In this document: piece after piece, positions 10,890 to 22,607 of the stretch
How positions within the stretch are numbered: position 1 is the first letter of the stretch
How the letters are laid out: the number at the start of each line of letters is the position of its first letter
DNA from: Beta vulgaris subsp. vulgaris
Lineage: Eukaryota > Streptophyta > Magnoliopsida > Caryophyllales > Amaranthaceae
Length of the DNA stretch: 64,000 nt
Direction of reading: 5' to 3'
Assembly: GCF_026745355.1 (NCBI RefSeq)
Contig: NC_079205.1
Span: 8,681,656 to 8,745,655 of the forward strand
Made by a program: the position numbers and the translations under genes
Notes under the pieces: model-generated
Told to the model about the DNA's origin: nothing
Database searches by the model: none
Seen by the model: only the letters and a program-made list of their open reading frames with translations

Positions 10890-13800
10890 ATGGCTGTCGT
10901 TTCAAGAGTAAGTAATGTCGTTTCAAAACATAAAGAGCTGGAGTGGGACCACGTAGCTGGTCGTCGGAGAATAGGCTCGTTTTTCGAGAGTATAGGAAAA
11001 TATGCCGTCGATTTTTCCGTCAACTTGACAACCAAAGGAAGAAAAGGTTATTTTGATATTTATTTTATGATTCTTTTTTTTTTTCTTCTTTCCAATATTT
11101 TTGCTTTCTGTTGCTAGTGTTGCAATTAGTATGAATTCTTGTTTGTGAAAGATTTAATTGTCGCCATTTTTTGTTTAGTAGAATTCCTTTAAAGTGTAAT
11201 TCAACGTTTATGATTTATGTATGGGTTATCAACAATTTGATTATTTTTCACAAAATGTAAAATACTTCCTGTCTTTATTAATAGATGTGTCATATAGACT
11301 CTTGACTCTATTTAAATTGTAACTTTTAACCATGTTTAAGTACTATTATGTAAAATAAATAATACTTTACACTTGTTTGGTATTTTTTTTTTTTAGTAAA
11401 GGAAGAGAAAAGAAAGAGAAAAAAAAAAAAGGAAAAGAGAGAAAAGAAGATAGTTGTAGTTTTCAGTGTGGTATAGTATAATTGATGGATTTGAGAGGAA
11501 TTAGGTAAAAGCTTGTTAGTTTTCTTTCCGGTCAAATTCCTCTGTTTTTGGGAAGAAAGGAAAACAAGGATTTAAAGTATTATTTTTCTTCTACTTCCTC
11601 TCCTTTCCAATCAAACCCTTCTTATTTTCTTTTACCAAACACGAGAAAGTTTGTTTTTACCTTTTCTTTCCTTTCTTTTCCATCCAAATCCTTCCTACCA
11701 AGTAAAGCCTTAATTGTTATGGGTTCGTCATCATGTATATTTTCAAAATAGGTTTTAAATTTTTTGATAAAATATAATTAGAGATATTAATGATCAAATA
11801 TGCCTACGATGAATCTATTAAGAACACAGGATGCATATGGTATAGAGGGATCACAAGGAATATAATTAAGGCCTTGTTTGGGAGCCTGGAAACGGATTCA
11901 CTAATCTGAATCCATTTCTCCTCGTTTGGTTTGGTTAGTAGGTTAACCATTACCCCCATTTGAGGGTAACGTTACCCTCCAAATTAGAGGAGTAACAAAA
12001 TCATTTCCATTACCTTACAAAGTGATTCATTTCCATTGTTGAACCAAACACCCAATAAAAGAAACAATTATTGTTACCATTCCTCCCCTCTACTTGATTT
12101 TCCTTTCCGTTCCTCTATTTGAACCAAATGCCCAATGTTTTGATAATTTCATTGAGGGTTAGGTGGCTAAAACGCTATTTAGCTGCATTTCATGCTGCAA
12201 TGGAAAGGTAAAATCAAACATTTTCATCAATTCATCAAAAGTTAATTACTCTTGAACTTCTTTGGCTCCTTGTTAAGTCCATGTATTGATGTTTTTTTGT
12301 GCATTGTACGACATCATGCATAGTTTGGATGTTTTTATGGATTAATTCTTTGTACCTGAATGGTTGGAATTTTGCTAGTTGTATGCATAAAGTATAATTT
12401 TAATTTGGTTGGTAAACACAAGCCTCGATTGGGTACGTATCTGAGTTTGATCTCAGTCTAGTATAAAGTTCAACACCCCTAACCCTTCGGCCTTCCCTCC
12501 GTCCCGTCCCCTAAGAGCTGCAATTGTTCTTGCCTGAAGGAAGATGGGATTGATACCAGCTAACTAAGCTTGCTTGGTAGTTGTTTGCATAAAATATGTT
12601 ACAAGGATCAAATAATAATTTGGTATGATTGCAAGAAGTTTGCTTTGTAGTTGTTTGCATAAAATATGTTACAAGGATAAATTAAGAATTTGGTTTGATT
12701 GCAAGTAGCCTTTTTCAAAAAATTTACATGAAGGTAAGGTGAATGGTGAAACGTCTTGCATTGTTGTATGGATTCTTTCTAATTTTCTAGGACTTTGTTT
12801 TTCTTTATACTTCGTTACACCTATCTATTGGACTATTCGATTAGCGTTTTCCTTTAAAGAGTGTTTGGATCGGAGGAAAACATCAATTAGAAAGGTGGTT
12901 TTCATTTCTTTTAACGCAATAGAGGAAAAACCATTATATCACATTATGGACTATGTCATTAAAGTACAGCAAGTAGCAACATATGACAGGGTACACGCCC
13001 AACTAAGGAGGGGGGGGGGGTGGATGGATATCATTCTCACATTAAACAAAGAAAGTAGACATCAGCGATGAAGGCTAAAGAAGTGGTAGCAAGGCCTTTC
13101 CCGGTGACATTGCAAAGATCCTTGTTGTAGATTTCTAAGTCACAATCAGGAACCATAAAGTAAAACATTTGTCCTTCATCTCGAACTCTGCCTAATCTGG
13201 CCAAGCCATGAACCATCATGTTAGCCTCTCATTTGGCATAAAGAATAATGACAGTCCAATCTTCTTTGTGGAGGGTGCAAACATATTAATGATTGCACCT
13301 GATTCATGATTAGGATTTAGGAACGGCCTGGCTTCTGCAGCATGAAATTTAAGGTTTGAGCTTCAGTTTCGAGCTCCAGAATGAAAGGTTTAAGCTCCTT
13401 GGCTAAGACTAAACCTTCACGAATAACACTAAGTTCAGTAGCCACCAGACTGGTTGATCTAAACATCATTGAGAAGCCAATTTGCTAGGTGCCATTCTCC
13501 CTGCGAATAACCCCGTCACTTTGGGGATGACACAATTTTTTTTTGCCGCCTATGAATTAAATTTTATTATGGAGAGCTGATACCTTTTTTAGGGTTTATG
13601 ACTTTATAACAATATATACTTTTATTTAATTCCCCGAGGAAAATATTTTTAATTTTTCTAATTAATTGATTGTAATGAAATCCATTGGATAAAAAATACT
13701 CGTTTTTCTACTAGTAATAAATCTTGTAAGTTGTAACTCAACTTTCTTTCCTTGGTCGGGGAAGAAGAAATGTCATCCATGGGTCCAGTGAAATTCATAT

Positions 13801-14410
13801 TATCGGTATCAAAAGTTCTTTCAAATAGGGTTATCTAAGAAATACCAAGAATTCTCAGTTTCTCTCAATTCGGAATACTAGGAAATGAAAAGTTGTTTTT
13901 TCATTGATTCGCAGTTGAATCATACTACTGAGGTCTGAGGACTGTCAAAGTGTTAACTGATGCATACAAAATGATGGATTTTAGTACTGAAAAACAAAAA
14001 AGAGCTCTATTATTAGTCTTTTGCTTGTTCTTATATTTCCAATGTTCAAGTTGTTATTTAGGTCACACTATTATTAGTCTCATAATATTATTCAGCATCA
14101 TTCTCTTCCCTTTTAACCCTGAGTTTATCCAGGTTTCATGCAGTTGCATAAAACAGTGCAAGAATTAAAGGTCGGAGCCCCCTTAAACGAGTGTAACGAC
14201 CAGGAGAAGCAGAAGCCTGATGCTCTCTTAAAGTCAGAAAATGAGGTCAGCAAGATGGAGAAGATGCAGGAAGAGATGACACTTAAAAATGGGATATCTA
14301 CAGAAAAGCTGGAACCAATCTCATCCAAGAAGTTTCCGCCTAAGCAGGTAGAGGAAAAAGAAATTCTAAATCCAAGCAGGAAAAAAATTATGATTCGATC
14401 CCGTCTATGA
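10890..14410 (+). CDS. Two-exon gene, 144-residue charged protein of unknown function
   Basis: Exon 1 is 10890-11046 and exon 2 is 14133-14410, joined through a phase-1 intron (donor AAAAG/GTTATT, acceptor TTTATCCAG/GTTTC), total 435 nt including the TGA. Exon 1 encodes a basic/aromatic start (MAVVSRVSNVVSKHKELEW, then RRRIGSFFESIGKYAVDF). Exon 2 is strongly hydrophilic, rich in Lys and Glu (LKSENEVSKMEKMQEEM), likely helical or disordered, and ends KKIMIRSRL. No signal peptide, membrane segment or catalytic motif is visible, and I do not recognise the family. Support comes from the frame-compatible junction, good splice signals and codon-like composition. The 3.1-kb intron holds transposon debris. 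An additional small exon in the intron cannot be excluded. Confidence 0.55.
11372..11705. mobile_element. Possible MITE with purine/pyrimidine-rich interior
   Basis: The inverted ends CTTGTTTGGTA (about 11372) and TACCAAACACGAG (about 11633-11646) enclose a long A/G-rich stretch followed by a C/T-rich one. A related inner copy lies downstream. The boundaries are uncertain and no target duplication was resolved. Confidence 0.35.
12571..12710. repeat. 70-bp direct tandem duplication
   Basis: Two units of 70 bp (12571-12640 and 12641-12710) share the phrase TAGTTGTTTGCATAAAATAT and the following GTTACAAGGAT with few changes. This is a local duplication within the intron. Confidence 0.75.
13037..13545 (-). 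pseudogene. LINE-type RNase H relic in an intron
   Basis: Minus-strand frames give GVIRRENGT, a stop, QIGFSMMFRSTS, LVATELSVIREGLVLAKELK, PFILELETEAQTLNF and, after a frame change, MMVHGLARLGRV. The order of G-V-I-R, the E of ATELSVIREG, the ETEAQ acidic site and the terminal HGLARLGR is that of the RVT_3 RNase H domain of plant non-LTR retrotransposons. Stops and frameshifts show it is inactive. An 11-G run lies just outside at 13010-13020. Confidence 0.65.
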
Positions 14411-14890
14411 GGAGAGAATTCGTGCCATGTTTCATTCAGTAATATGTGACATATATCACAATTGCTTCTATAAGCATGATCCATGATTGGATTGTTATGG
14501 CTTTGTGTTGGATGAGATAAATGAGCCTGCAAAAGTTTATGATGTTGTAATGTATATGATGTTTTAAAGCTGAAGATGTGGAGAGATTGAAAGCAACCTG
14601 TAATGAGGTATAGTGGCTTTTTACATCCAGAATAAAATTATGTTCGTGTTCTAGTCATTGAACTATAATGGCTTGATGTATATTTCAAGGCCTCAAATCT
14701 CAATTGTACAATATATATGTATTTGTCTGAGTCAACTCGATAAGGTTATTTCAAGGAATCAAGGTAATTAGGAAAGGGTTCATAAAACAAAAGGCTAATT
14801 AGGAGCTAAACAACTTTCTAGTTTCTAGCTCCTAAAGGTAAAAGGTACATCTTGATGTACATATCTCTACGTGCACCAAATGAGTATGAA
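14411..14890. other. 3' region of the preceding gene and spacer
   Basis: Probable 3' UTR; no clear poly(A) signal was chosen. No other feature was recognised up to the Helitron boundary. Confidence 0.35.
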
Positions 14891-15171
14891 CTAGTTATTA
14901 GGCCCGGGCTATGCCTTGGGTAAGAAAAAAATTCATTTATTAATATAATACTTTATGATAATAACACTAAATACAACTTAACACTAAATACAACTTAGCC
15001 TAGTGGTTAGAACTTTAGTATATGTACTTGAGGTCTCAGGATCAAACTTTATACCATGCAATTTCTTAACTTTTTTATTGTACATGGATTGCATGAACTA
15101 AAACTTCATAGGGAGAGTGCCACGTGGTACAGTTTCTTGTTTTCGCACGCCTTTTAATATATTTGTATAGA
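14891..15171 (-). mobile_element. Short non-autonomous Helitron (copy A)
   Basis: Read on the minus strand, the element starts A/TCTATACAAATATATTAA at 15171. It ends in a GC hairpin (GGCATAGCCCGGGCC), then TAATAA and CTAG followed by T at 14891-14890. TC start, hairpin, CTAG end and insertion between A and T are the Helitron signature. Length is 281 bp. It contains a phrase resembling a tRNA-type promoter box (CCTAGTGGTTAGAAC and AGGTCTCAGGATCAA on the plus strand). Confidence 0.8.
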
Positions 15172-15177
15172 TTAGTC

Positions 15178-15354
15178 AAAATGAGTACGAACCCAAATGA
15201 GTATGGGTTTTCCAAATGCGTATGAGTTTTCCAAACGAGTATGAAGCCAAATGAGTATGAGTTCTCCAAATGAACACAAATTTTCCAAATGAGTAGGCGT
15301 TACATAAATGAGTATAAAGTCAAATGAGTATGAGTGTGTCAAACACGTATGAGT
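15178..15354. repeat. Minisatellite, about 19-bp units
   Basis: Nine or so degenerate units of the form AAATGAGTATGAGTTTTCC run head to tail (15178-15354). It starts 7 bp from the 5' terminus of Helitron A. Confidence 0.7.
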
Positions 15355-16542
15355 TGGGTTGGGGTTTTATTTAATTTTTTAATTACGATATTTCCTGATT
15401 TATAAAGAGGCGCAACATTGTGACCACTGAAGCAAATGTGGTTTTGTGATAGATTAGCACGCGAAATGTAATTAACAGATTACCCGGATGTACCTACCGC
15501 AAGGTACACCCAGATGTATGTTATATTTTGCGTATGTTTTACCAGTCTCTTTTTCTACTTTTGATGCATAGGTTAAACTATGTTTTATCTTTCTTGTCTA
15601 TGGTGCGATACCGTTTATTTTTAATCTACATATTTTTTTTTTTTGTTTGTTTCTTTTCAATCTACACACTGTTGCTTTTTCTATTTTTGGTAACATGTCA
15701 GATTTACTTTATCCTCCTTTTCTACCCATGTCATCCACGTTTTAATGTTTTAACCCACTTTTTAGTTTTTCTCTTTCATTTTTTAGTTTTTCTCTCCACC
15801 TTTTTAGTTTATCTCTCATACTTTTGCACTTTCTCCTCCAAAATGAAGTGTGTAGATTAATTTGAAAATTGAGGTAGTATAGTATTTCTTTTGATAGAAT
15901 TGTGTAGGTTTTTAATTATTAGGTTCACAATTGTTCTAAGGATGATCTGGATTCAAAACAATGTAGAATTAATTACATGAGTATTGGAACGAGCATTTTA
16001 CATCAGCTGAAACAAGTTTTTTTTTGGGTACATTATAAGAATTTGGTCACCCTTCTTTCAAGGGAATGATCTAAAAAATCAAGAAGAACGAAATGATCAA
16101 AGTTAGGATCAGTTCTAGTGTCGACGTCTATCACGGCAGCATAAACAAGAATTAAGAAATAGGTATATCAGCAGAGAAACTAAGAAGAAGAAATCTACAG
16201 TATTGTTGTGCACTCGTGCTATAATATAAGATGTGCTTGTTGAACTTGAACCTGGACTCAATCCACCTTTAGGCTTTTGCAGTATTAGAACGAGCATTTT
16301 TAGTTGCAAATTTGCAATACAGATTGTAATGGTATCCAACTCCCCATTTTGGAGCATGATGCAAAGTCATCAAACACTACTTGTAGCAAAGTTATAATTG
16401 TGCTTTTGAGTATGTTTTATTTTTATTTTTATTTTTATGGGAGAGTATGATATTAGTTGATTGTTTGATTACAAATAATGATGTGGTAATATTCTTCATT
16501 ATTTATATTTTGCAAATTTAATTTATTGTAGTTGTTATATGA
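15355..16542. other. AT-rich spacer without recognised gene
   Basis: Pyrimidine-rich tracts occur at 15620-15850. The inverted phrases AATCTACA (about 15619) and GTGTAGATTAA (about 15849) may be ends of an old MITE. No supported coding frame. Confidence 0.35.
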
Positions 16543-16803
16543 TACTCCCTCTGTTTCTTTTTATCTTTCTCACTTTCCTGTGCACATCTCCCAACGCACA
16601 TTTTTGAACTTAAATATTTTTCATTATATATTAGTAAAAATTATAACGATTGAATATTAATAATGTACTAATTGAGACAAATCAAATAAGATCCCACATG
16701 ACTATATTTTTTCTTATAAATTGAAAAAAATTGAGAAGATTCTCTTTAATTATGAATAGTGCCAAGATTCTAAGTGTAAATAATAAAAAAAACAGAGGGA
16801 GTA
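16543..16803. mobile_element. Stowaway-like MITE
   Basis: TA at 16543-16544 and 16802-16803 bound inverted ends CTCCCTCTGTTTCTTTTT and AAAAAAACAGAGGGAG. The centre carries, in reverse, the block CAAATAAGATCCCACATGAC shared with other MITEs of the window. Confidence 0.85.
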
Positions 16804-17981
16804 ACTTTTGTAAATGTTTATTTCAGGAACAAAATGCCACATCACATTATTTTTGTAGGTTGATGTAAATATTCTTGAGCTTGGTTTCTAATCTATCTAT
16901 CTTTCTCTGAGTTAGTCTTGTAAAGGACTTGATTGATACTAATTGATCCATACTAATATTATTGTGGATCAAAGCCACTTATTTAACATAGTTTTTCTTT
17001 TTTTTTCTTCATATAATAACCTTTGAAAATCTTAAGTTACTCTATAATTATTACCTATAATAGTGACCTTTTATCTTTAATAGTTTAATATAGTTACTCT
17101 CTTACATTAGTTTATCATAATAAAATTTTCATTTTGTAACAAAGTAACATTTTTCCATATAGTTAAACTTTACAATTTATATCTACTCATCTTCTATATC
17201 TATTAGTGTATATAATTTTTTTTTTCATAAATTATATGAATTAGCATTAGGTCCACATTAATTTAGTGTGGACCGGATCTATATAAGTTTTTTTTACACT
17301 GTCTATAGGCTATAGCAAGAAAAATTAAGAGAGAGGAAAATAAGAGAAAAGAAAGGAAAGAAAAGGAAGAGAAAAACATAAAGTTGTTGTGAGAAATATG
17401 GAGAGAGAGAAGCTATATATCAGAGCATGTATTGTTTTCGTATTGATGTAAAACTGATTTGTTACACCGGTATTTATAAGCAAAAATTCTACTGTTTACC
17501 ATTACATATTCAACATTTCCTGTGCGGAAGAAAACTTTTCCTAACATACATTAAATACATGTCAGGACATTCATCACACTTAAACCGTGGAATTTGCCAT
17601 TTCACTATTTCTCAACAAAAGTAAAAATTCTCTATTATTTACAAAGCGAAGAGTTTATCAAAATCTTTTCCTTCCCCCTTCATTTTATTTAATCCAAATC
17701 CTTCTTACTAAACCAAGTGAAAAAAAAAAAAAGTGTTCTTAAAGTCTTATGTGACAAATAAATTTCTAATATAGGTGTCCATATTTACTCTTTTGTGTTG
17801 CCTTGTTAGTTTATTCACTAGCTTCGGCAGTTGTGACACGAATACAAAAAACGAAACTGAGTAGAGGTGTCTATCTGATCATGATTTTCTAAAATTTATA
17901 CTCCTTCATAGCTCATTCGGTGCTCGCCACCTTTTCAAGTTCCACAGAATTCTAGTTGTAAGGCTAAAAGAAGCTACGAAC
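16804..17981. other. AT-rich spacer and promoter of the next gene
   Basis: A hairpin GGTCCACATTAA/TTTAGTGTGGACC lies near 17250-17274, and purine-rich runs at 17320-17415. The 100 bp before 17982 are the presumed promoter and leader. Confidence 0.35.
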
Positions 17982-18045
17982 ATGGCGTTTTGGTTCCCAG
18001 CAACTCGGCAAGCAGTTTATCTGACTCGCCTCTCTTCTCCTAAAC

Positions 18046-18079
<34 letters not shown>

Positions 18080-21000
18080 TCCTCCTCTTTCTCTAATCCA
18101 TCGGCGTGGTTTCGCCACCGGTGTCGGTATTCTCTGTGTTCCTTTGTTTAACTGTTTTAAGTATTGTTTAGTTGCCCAAATGGAACTATATCATCTTATT
18201 GTGGTGGATTTTCGTATCCGTTGTAGAAGTGCAATTGCATTTGTGCATATTGGAAGTACTTATATAGTCCGTTTCTAGATGAGTGTGACACTTTAACTTT
18301 CACGCTAGATAATGTATAATTTTGACTATTAATTACTCTCTCTGTCCCAAAATATAGTTCATATTTCTCTTTTTTCATGGTTTTTTTATGCAAGTAGAAT
18401 ATAAGAGGGATAATAAATATTTTTTGTTTATTTAAATAAATGTTGTTGGGGAAAAGATGATTTTAGGAGAGAGAATGGAGAATAATTGGTGAAAGAGCAT
18501 TAATTGTAACATTTTGGTTGAATAAACAAATGAAAAAACAAATTTCAAGAAGAAAATAAATAATGGGACACGGTTTTTCTAGAAAAATTACGGAAAAATG
18601 TGGAACTAAATATGGAAATGGAAACTATAGTTTGGGACACCCAAAATGGAAATGGAAACTATATTTTGGGACGGAGGGAGTAGTTATTAGGTCCGGGTTA
18701 TGTCTTGGATAAAAAGTAGTATAGGGTTTGATTTTAAGACCTCAAGTACATATACTGAAGTTTTAACCATTAGACTAAGTTGTATTTAGTATTATTAACA
18801 TAAAGTATTATATTAATAAATGAAATTTTTTCTTACCCGAGGCATAGCCCGGGCCTAATAACTAGTTTTCTCATTAAAAATGACGTTGGAAGATTAATGA
18901 ATGAGTCAACAGTGATAAATGGGATAAAAGATCCCATTTTCTCATTGATAGTGGTGCTTTGGGAGAGTAAATATTGAGGATATTTCTGGAACAAAATTAT
19001 TTTCACGAGGGTATTCTGGACATAATTTATGATTGAAAATAGAAATAGGACTTATATTTTGGGACACCTTATAAGGAGCCATGACTTATATTGTAGGACG
19101 GAGTTCTAACCCTATCTTAGACAACATCGAATTGAACCACCATTTTTTCATAGAGCTTTCTTGCCCCCGAGTCGCATGAAAATAAAATAGATGAGATGAA
19201 TAGTCATTCGATGAATATTATTTGAACATTTCCTGTCACAATAAGCATCTAGATCCAGCCACTCAGATTATTAACAAAAAATTTAAAATGAGTAAAAGAA
19301 AAAAATGGTCAAAGTAAGGTGTGTGAATACTGAATAGTGCAAAAGTCAAAGTGTTGCACTTAAAAAAGAAACAAATGAAATATTTGTTTTCTTCGGAACT
19401 AAGTATGATGTATGTACTTGTACAAATGATTGTGTATTTATTGCTTAACCCGGTTAAGCCACTATTGGTTTAATAAAAAAGACTAATTATTTCTAGAAGT
19501 TAGAGAAAAAGTTTGGTCTATGAAACGTTATGCAAATAACCTACGAGTTTTAAAGGGGTACAAAAGTGCTAAAAAATGAAGCACGATACGTTAAAAAAAA
19601 ACGGTTTTTTTCATTAGGTATCCATAAGATTTCTTAATATTCACTTGGTACATGTTTTCCATAATTCATCAGGTGTCCTTGTGGTTTTGAATAATTCCTG
19701 ACATGACCCTACCGTCAACTTTTCATTAAACATGACCCTAAAAAAACTTTTAACCCTACCCTAATCTTAACCCCACCCCCAACCGCCGCGCATTGCCTCC
19801 CCTACCCCGTCGCAGCCCTGAGTCGATTTCCCCTCCCCTCCCTCCCATCCTCGTTGAATTTCGCTCCCTTCCCCCAACCCTCGCGGAGCTTTTCTCCCCT
19901 CCCCTGTCGAGATAATGATTGCACGATATTCACAAGGCACTGGTGTTTCAGTTCTTCATTCAAGTGACCAGAACCAGAAGGACAAGGAAATTAGACGGGG
20001 GTGGGGGAGGGGAGCGAAATTCGACGGGGGTGGAGGGGAGGGGAAATCGACTTGGGGGCTGTGAGAGGGGTGGGGGAGGGGTTGTGCGGGGGGTGGGGGG
20101 TTTGGGGAGGGAGGCGAAATTCGACGGGGGTGGAGGGGAAGGGAAATTGACTCTGGGGCTGCGAGGGAGCGGGGGGAGGGGTTGTTGCACGGGGGGTGGG
20201 GTGGGGAAGGGGGCCAAGGGTGGTGGGGTTTGGGTGGTTAGGACATTAGGGTGAGGTGGGGTCAGGTGGTGGGTTTCAGGGTTAGGGGTTAGGGAGGCAA
20301 ACAAGTTAATTAGGATTTATAAGTATTAATTAGGTTTAATTAGAATTAATTAGGAATAACTAGTATTAATTAAGTTAGTTACGGGATAATTTCGTTGATT
20401 TAGCCTTAATGACTAACGGAGTTGACGGCAGTTAGTTATTAAGGGTATTTTGATGATATTTCAAAACCACAGGGGTACCAGGTGAGTTTTAGAAAACTCG
20501 AGGTACATGTGAATATTAAGAAACCTCAGGGGTACCCGGTGAAAAATCCGTTAAAAAAGAGGTTACGGCTCTCAACAGGTTGGACGTTCTCATGAACTTT
20601 GTCGTTAGATATTGCTAGATTCGTCTTGGTGTTGGAGACTAGTTGCTAGCTCTCAAAATTTCATTGTCATTGTCTTAGTTGGTGGATTGAGTCCTCTGGT
20701 TAGAAGAACTTCAATTCCAAACTTCTCTATTAAAGTGAAGCTGCCTCTTTCCTTTGTTTGTCTATCCCGATTCATTGTTTTCTTCTCTTTGAATGTAAAA
20801 GAGGAATAGAAACACAATTTTTTCTTAGAAATTAGGGGCATAATATGATTTAAGCATCCATAAGTGCAATAGTTGTATTTAATTATGTAACTGCTTTTTA
20901 GATTTGCTTATCCAGTAGTATCCTCTTAGCATCGTGTCCTTGGATACGATGGCATGGCTAATTCAAATATTATTACACCAATTATCATTAGCATTACAGT

Positions 21001-22607
21001 GCCCCAGTTGCACCGGGTGTCATGCTCCTTCAGTTCTAATTGAACTTTGAAAGGCTTGGCATGTCTGTGTTTGTGTATCTAAAAACTTGTAGGGGCGCTC
21101 TCAACTTAAAAAATAAGTTTCAGGTCTCATCAGAATCAGGTCGAATCAGTTTAGTTCAGAAAGTTGTCACTGTGACATTTCTAAAGACTTTCAAGTCTGA
21201 CATTTCTAAAGACTTTCGAGTGACACAAACCAAATTGCAACATCATGTAGCGTAGGGTGTCTAATAACATTCTTTTATTCTTTCTTTGAGGACTTTTTAT
21301 CCAGCTAATTAATATTAGTTTTTTAATTACCTTGGTAAATCATATGAAAGTATAGGCATCAATGATGGAGAAGAAAAAGGGTGAAAATGATCTAGATGGT
21401 GATGGAAGACTTATTTGTATATAAGTTTTATCTTGATATGTTTGGTGAGTGAATTCGCGTATTTTACTTAAACTGCAGATCATCATGGTCCTTCAAAGGT
21501 GAACTTTTGGCAGGATCCGCTGAGCCCATCGAGATGGAAGGCAGAGCAGGTGAGTCTTGTCTTATAGGTTCTGATTATTACTGTCTTATATTGCAATTTG
21601 TTTTTATACCTCAATACTTTTACTAAGTTGAGGTCTGATCTCTTATCATCATGAACCTATATTATAACTTATCCTGTGTAGCGTAGGAGATTTTCTATCT
21701 GGTTTTTGTAACTGTTTTACCTAAAAATGCAAGCATCAGGGAGGAAAGGGATGTTTGTTACTCTTTTCTAACACGTTTTGACTAAAATGGTAGTGTCTAA
21801 ATTTTTTTTCTTATGGCGTCTGGGACATCCTAGAATGAAGCAGCCAAGCAGGTGTTATGTCTTGGGAGGAAGGTTTAGGAGAATGCTCTAATGTGCTCTT
21901 ATGTTATACTGTTTGCAATGTTTTTGCGCTTTCCTGATTATTTTGGACTGATTGCAAAACTATTCAAGCTTGGAATGATATTGCTAGGCTGTATTGGTAC
22001 GTTCTAAATGCTCATAGTTTGCAGTTTGTCATTGTTTCTTTGGTTGGTTGGAGCGCACTGGTTTATGGAGGCTACAAGTACTTCATAGAGAAAGACGAGG
22101 TTAGCCATTTTATTGTTGCTGGCTTGACATAACGCATGCCTACTTTTTCCATACGGAAGTAGACGTCTTAATGCATAATTTATGTAGCACATTTTACATA
22201 GGTAACTAGAAGTTACTTAGTAATTGAGTAATAGTGCTTCTCTTTAACACATATATTGTCTTTCTGTTAGTATTTGTTTGTCTGGAGGTATATTTTGCAT
22301 ATAGTGCATGGATCCTGGCGACACCAAGGGCTTGCTATATTGAAGTACTTCACCTTTTTTAGTCTTATAGTAGTGGTACGCTTTGCTCATTTGGTAATAC
22401 TATATGACTAATAGAGAAGCCTAGTAAGAAACAGCATCATAATAGTAGTAGTAACTCATTGCGAGACTAGAGAGACTTTTTCTATCTTACAGGAACATGA
22501 ATCAGTTTTTAACATGTTCTGTAGAGGTATTCAACCAAAACTTGTGGAAACTCAGTCGTCTGTTTTGCAATTTCCTTTTGCAGAAAGTTACGGAATCGCC
22601 TAAGTGA
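17982..22607 (+). CDS. Small mitochondrial single-TM protein, possible complex I accessory subunit
   Basis: Four exons: 17982-18126, 21479-21549, 22025-22099, 22584-22607 (315 nt, 104 residues). An alternative exon 1 donor at 18121 would shorten the protein by two residues in the same frame. The N-terminus (MAFWFPATRQAVYLTRL, a (GCT)n-encoded Ala run, then IHRRGFATG) looks like a mitochondrial targeting peptide with an RGFAT-type processing site. The mature part reads DHHGPSKVNFWQDPLSPSRW and KAEQ, then one membrane segment (FVIVSLVGWSALVYGGYKYF) and a charged tail IEKDEKVTESPK. The size, soluble-then-TM layout and HHGP/NFW motifs recall a small plant-specific subunit of respiratory complex I (Arabidopsis At1g67350 type). 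That identity is from memory and tentative. Intron 1 is 3.35 kb of transposons. Confidence 0.72.
18334..18682. mobile_element. Stowaway-like MITE in intron 1
   Basis: Ends CTCTCTCTGTCCCAAAATAT (left, after TA at 18334-18335) and ATATTTTGGGACGGAGGGAG (right, before TA at 18681-18682) are inverted copies. An inner inverted pair near 18620-18670 (ACTATAGTTTGGGACACCC and ACTATATTTTGGGACGG) suggests a second MITE nested at the right end. Confidence 0.75.
18683..18865 (+). mobile_element. Rearranged Helitron (copy C) with an inverted second 3' end
   Basis: The plus-strand 3' end is typical: GAGGCATAGCCCGGGCC hairpin, TAATAA, then CTAG/T at 18862-18866. The interior matches copy A (AGACCTCAAGTACATATACT). 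Its left side lacks the TCTATAC start. Instead, 18681-18712 reads TAGTTATTAGGTCCGGGTTA, which is the complement of the same 3' terminus. The left 3' end directly abuts the MITE's right TA. Confidence 0.7.
19596..20560. mobile_element. MULE-like element with GC-rich interior
   Basis: Long inverted arms enclose about 960 bp. The left arm has blocks TTTCTTAATATTCACTTGGTA and GTGTCCTTGTGGTTTTGAA. The right arm has the complements of TTTCTTAATATTCACATGTA and GTACCCCTGTGGTTTTGAA. Between them lies a strongly G-rich segment (about 19985-20290) containing two near copies of a roughly 115-bp unit (each with GGAGGCGAAATTCGACGGGG or similar). It has no transposase frame. The Pro/Gly-rich open frames here are composition artefacts. 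Confidence 0.65.

Noticed and set aside
14125..14532. 135-codon minus-strand open frame
   Set aside because: It is antisense to exon 2 of the charged-protein gene and has no recognisable motif.
19919..20304. Long Gly-rich (+) and Pro-rich (-) open frames
   Set aside because: They are by-products of a G-rich low-complexity tandem repeat inside a MULE-like element; no start context, splice logic or domain.
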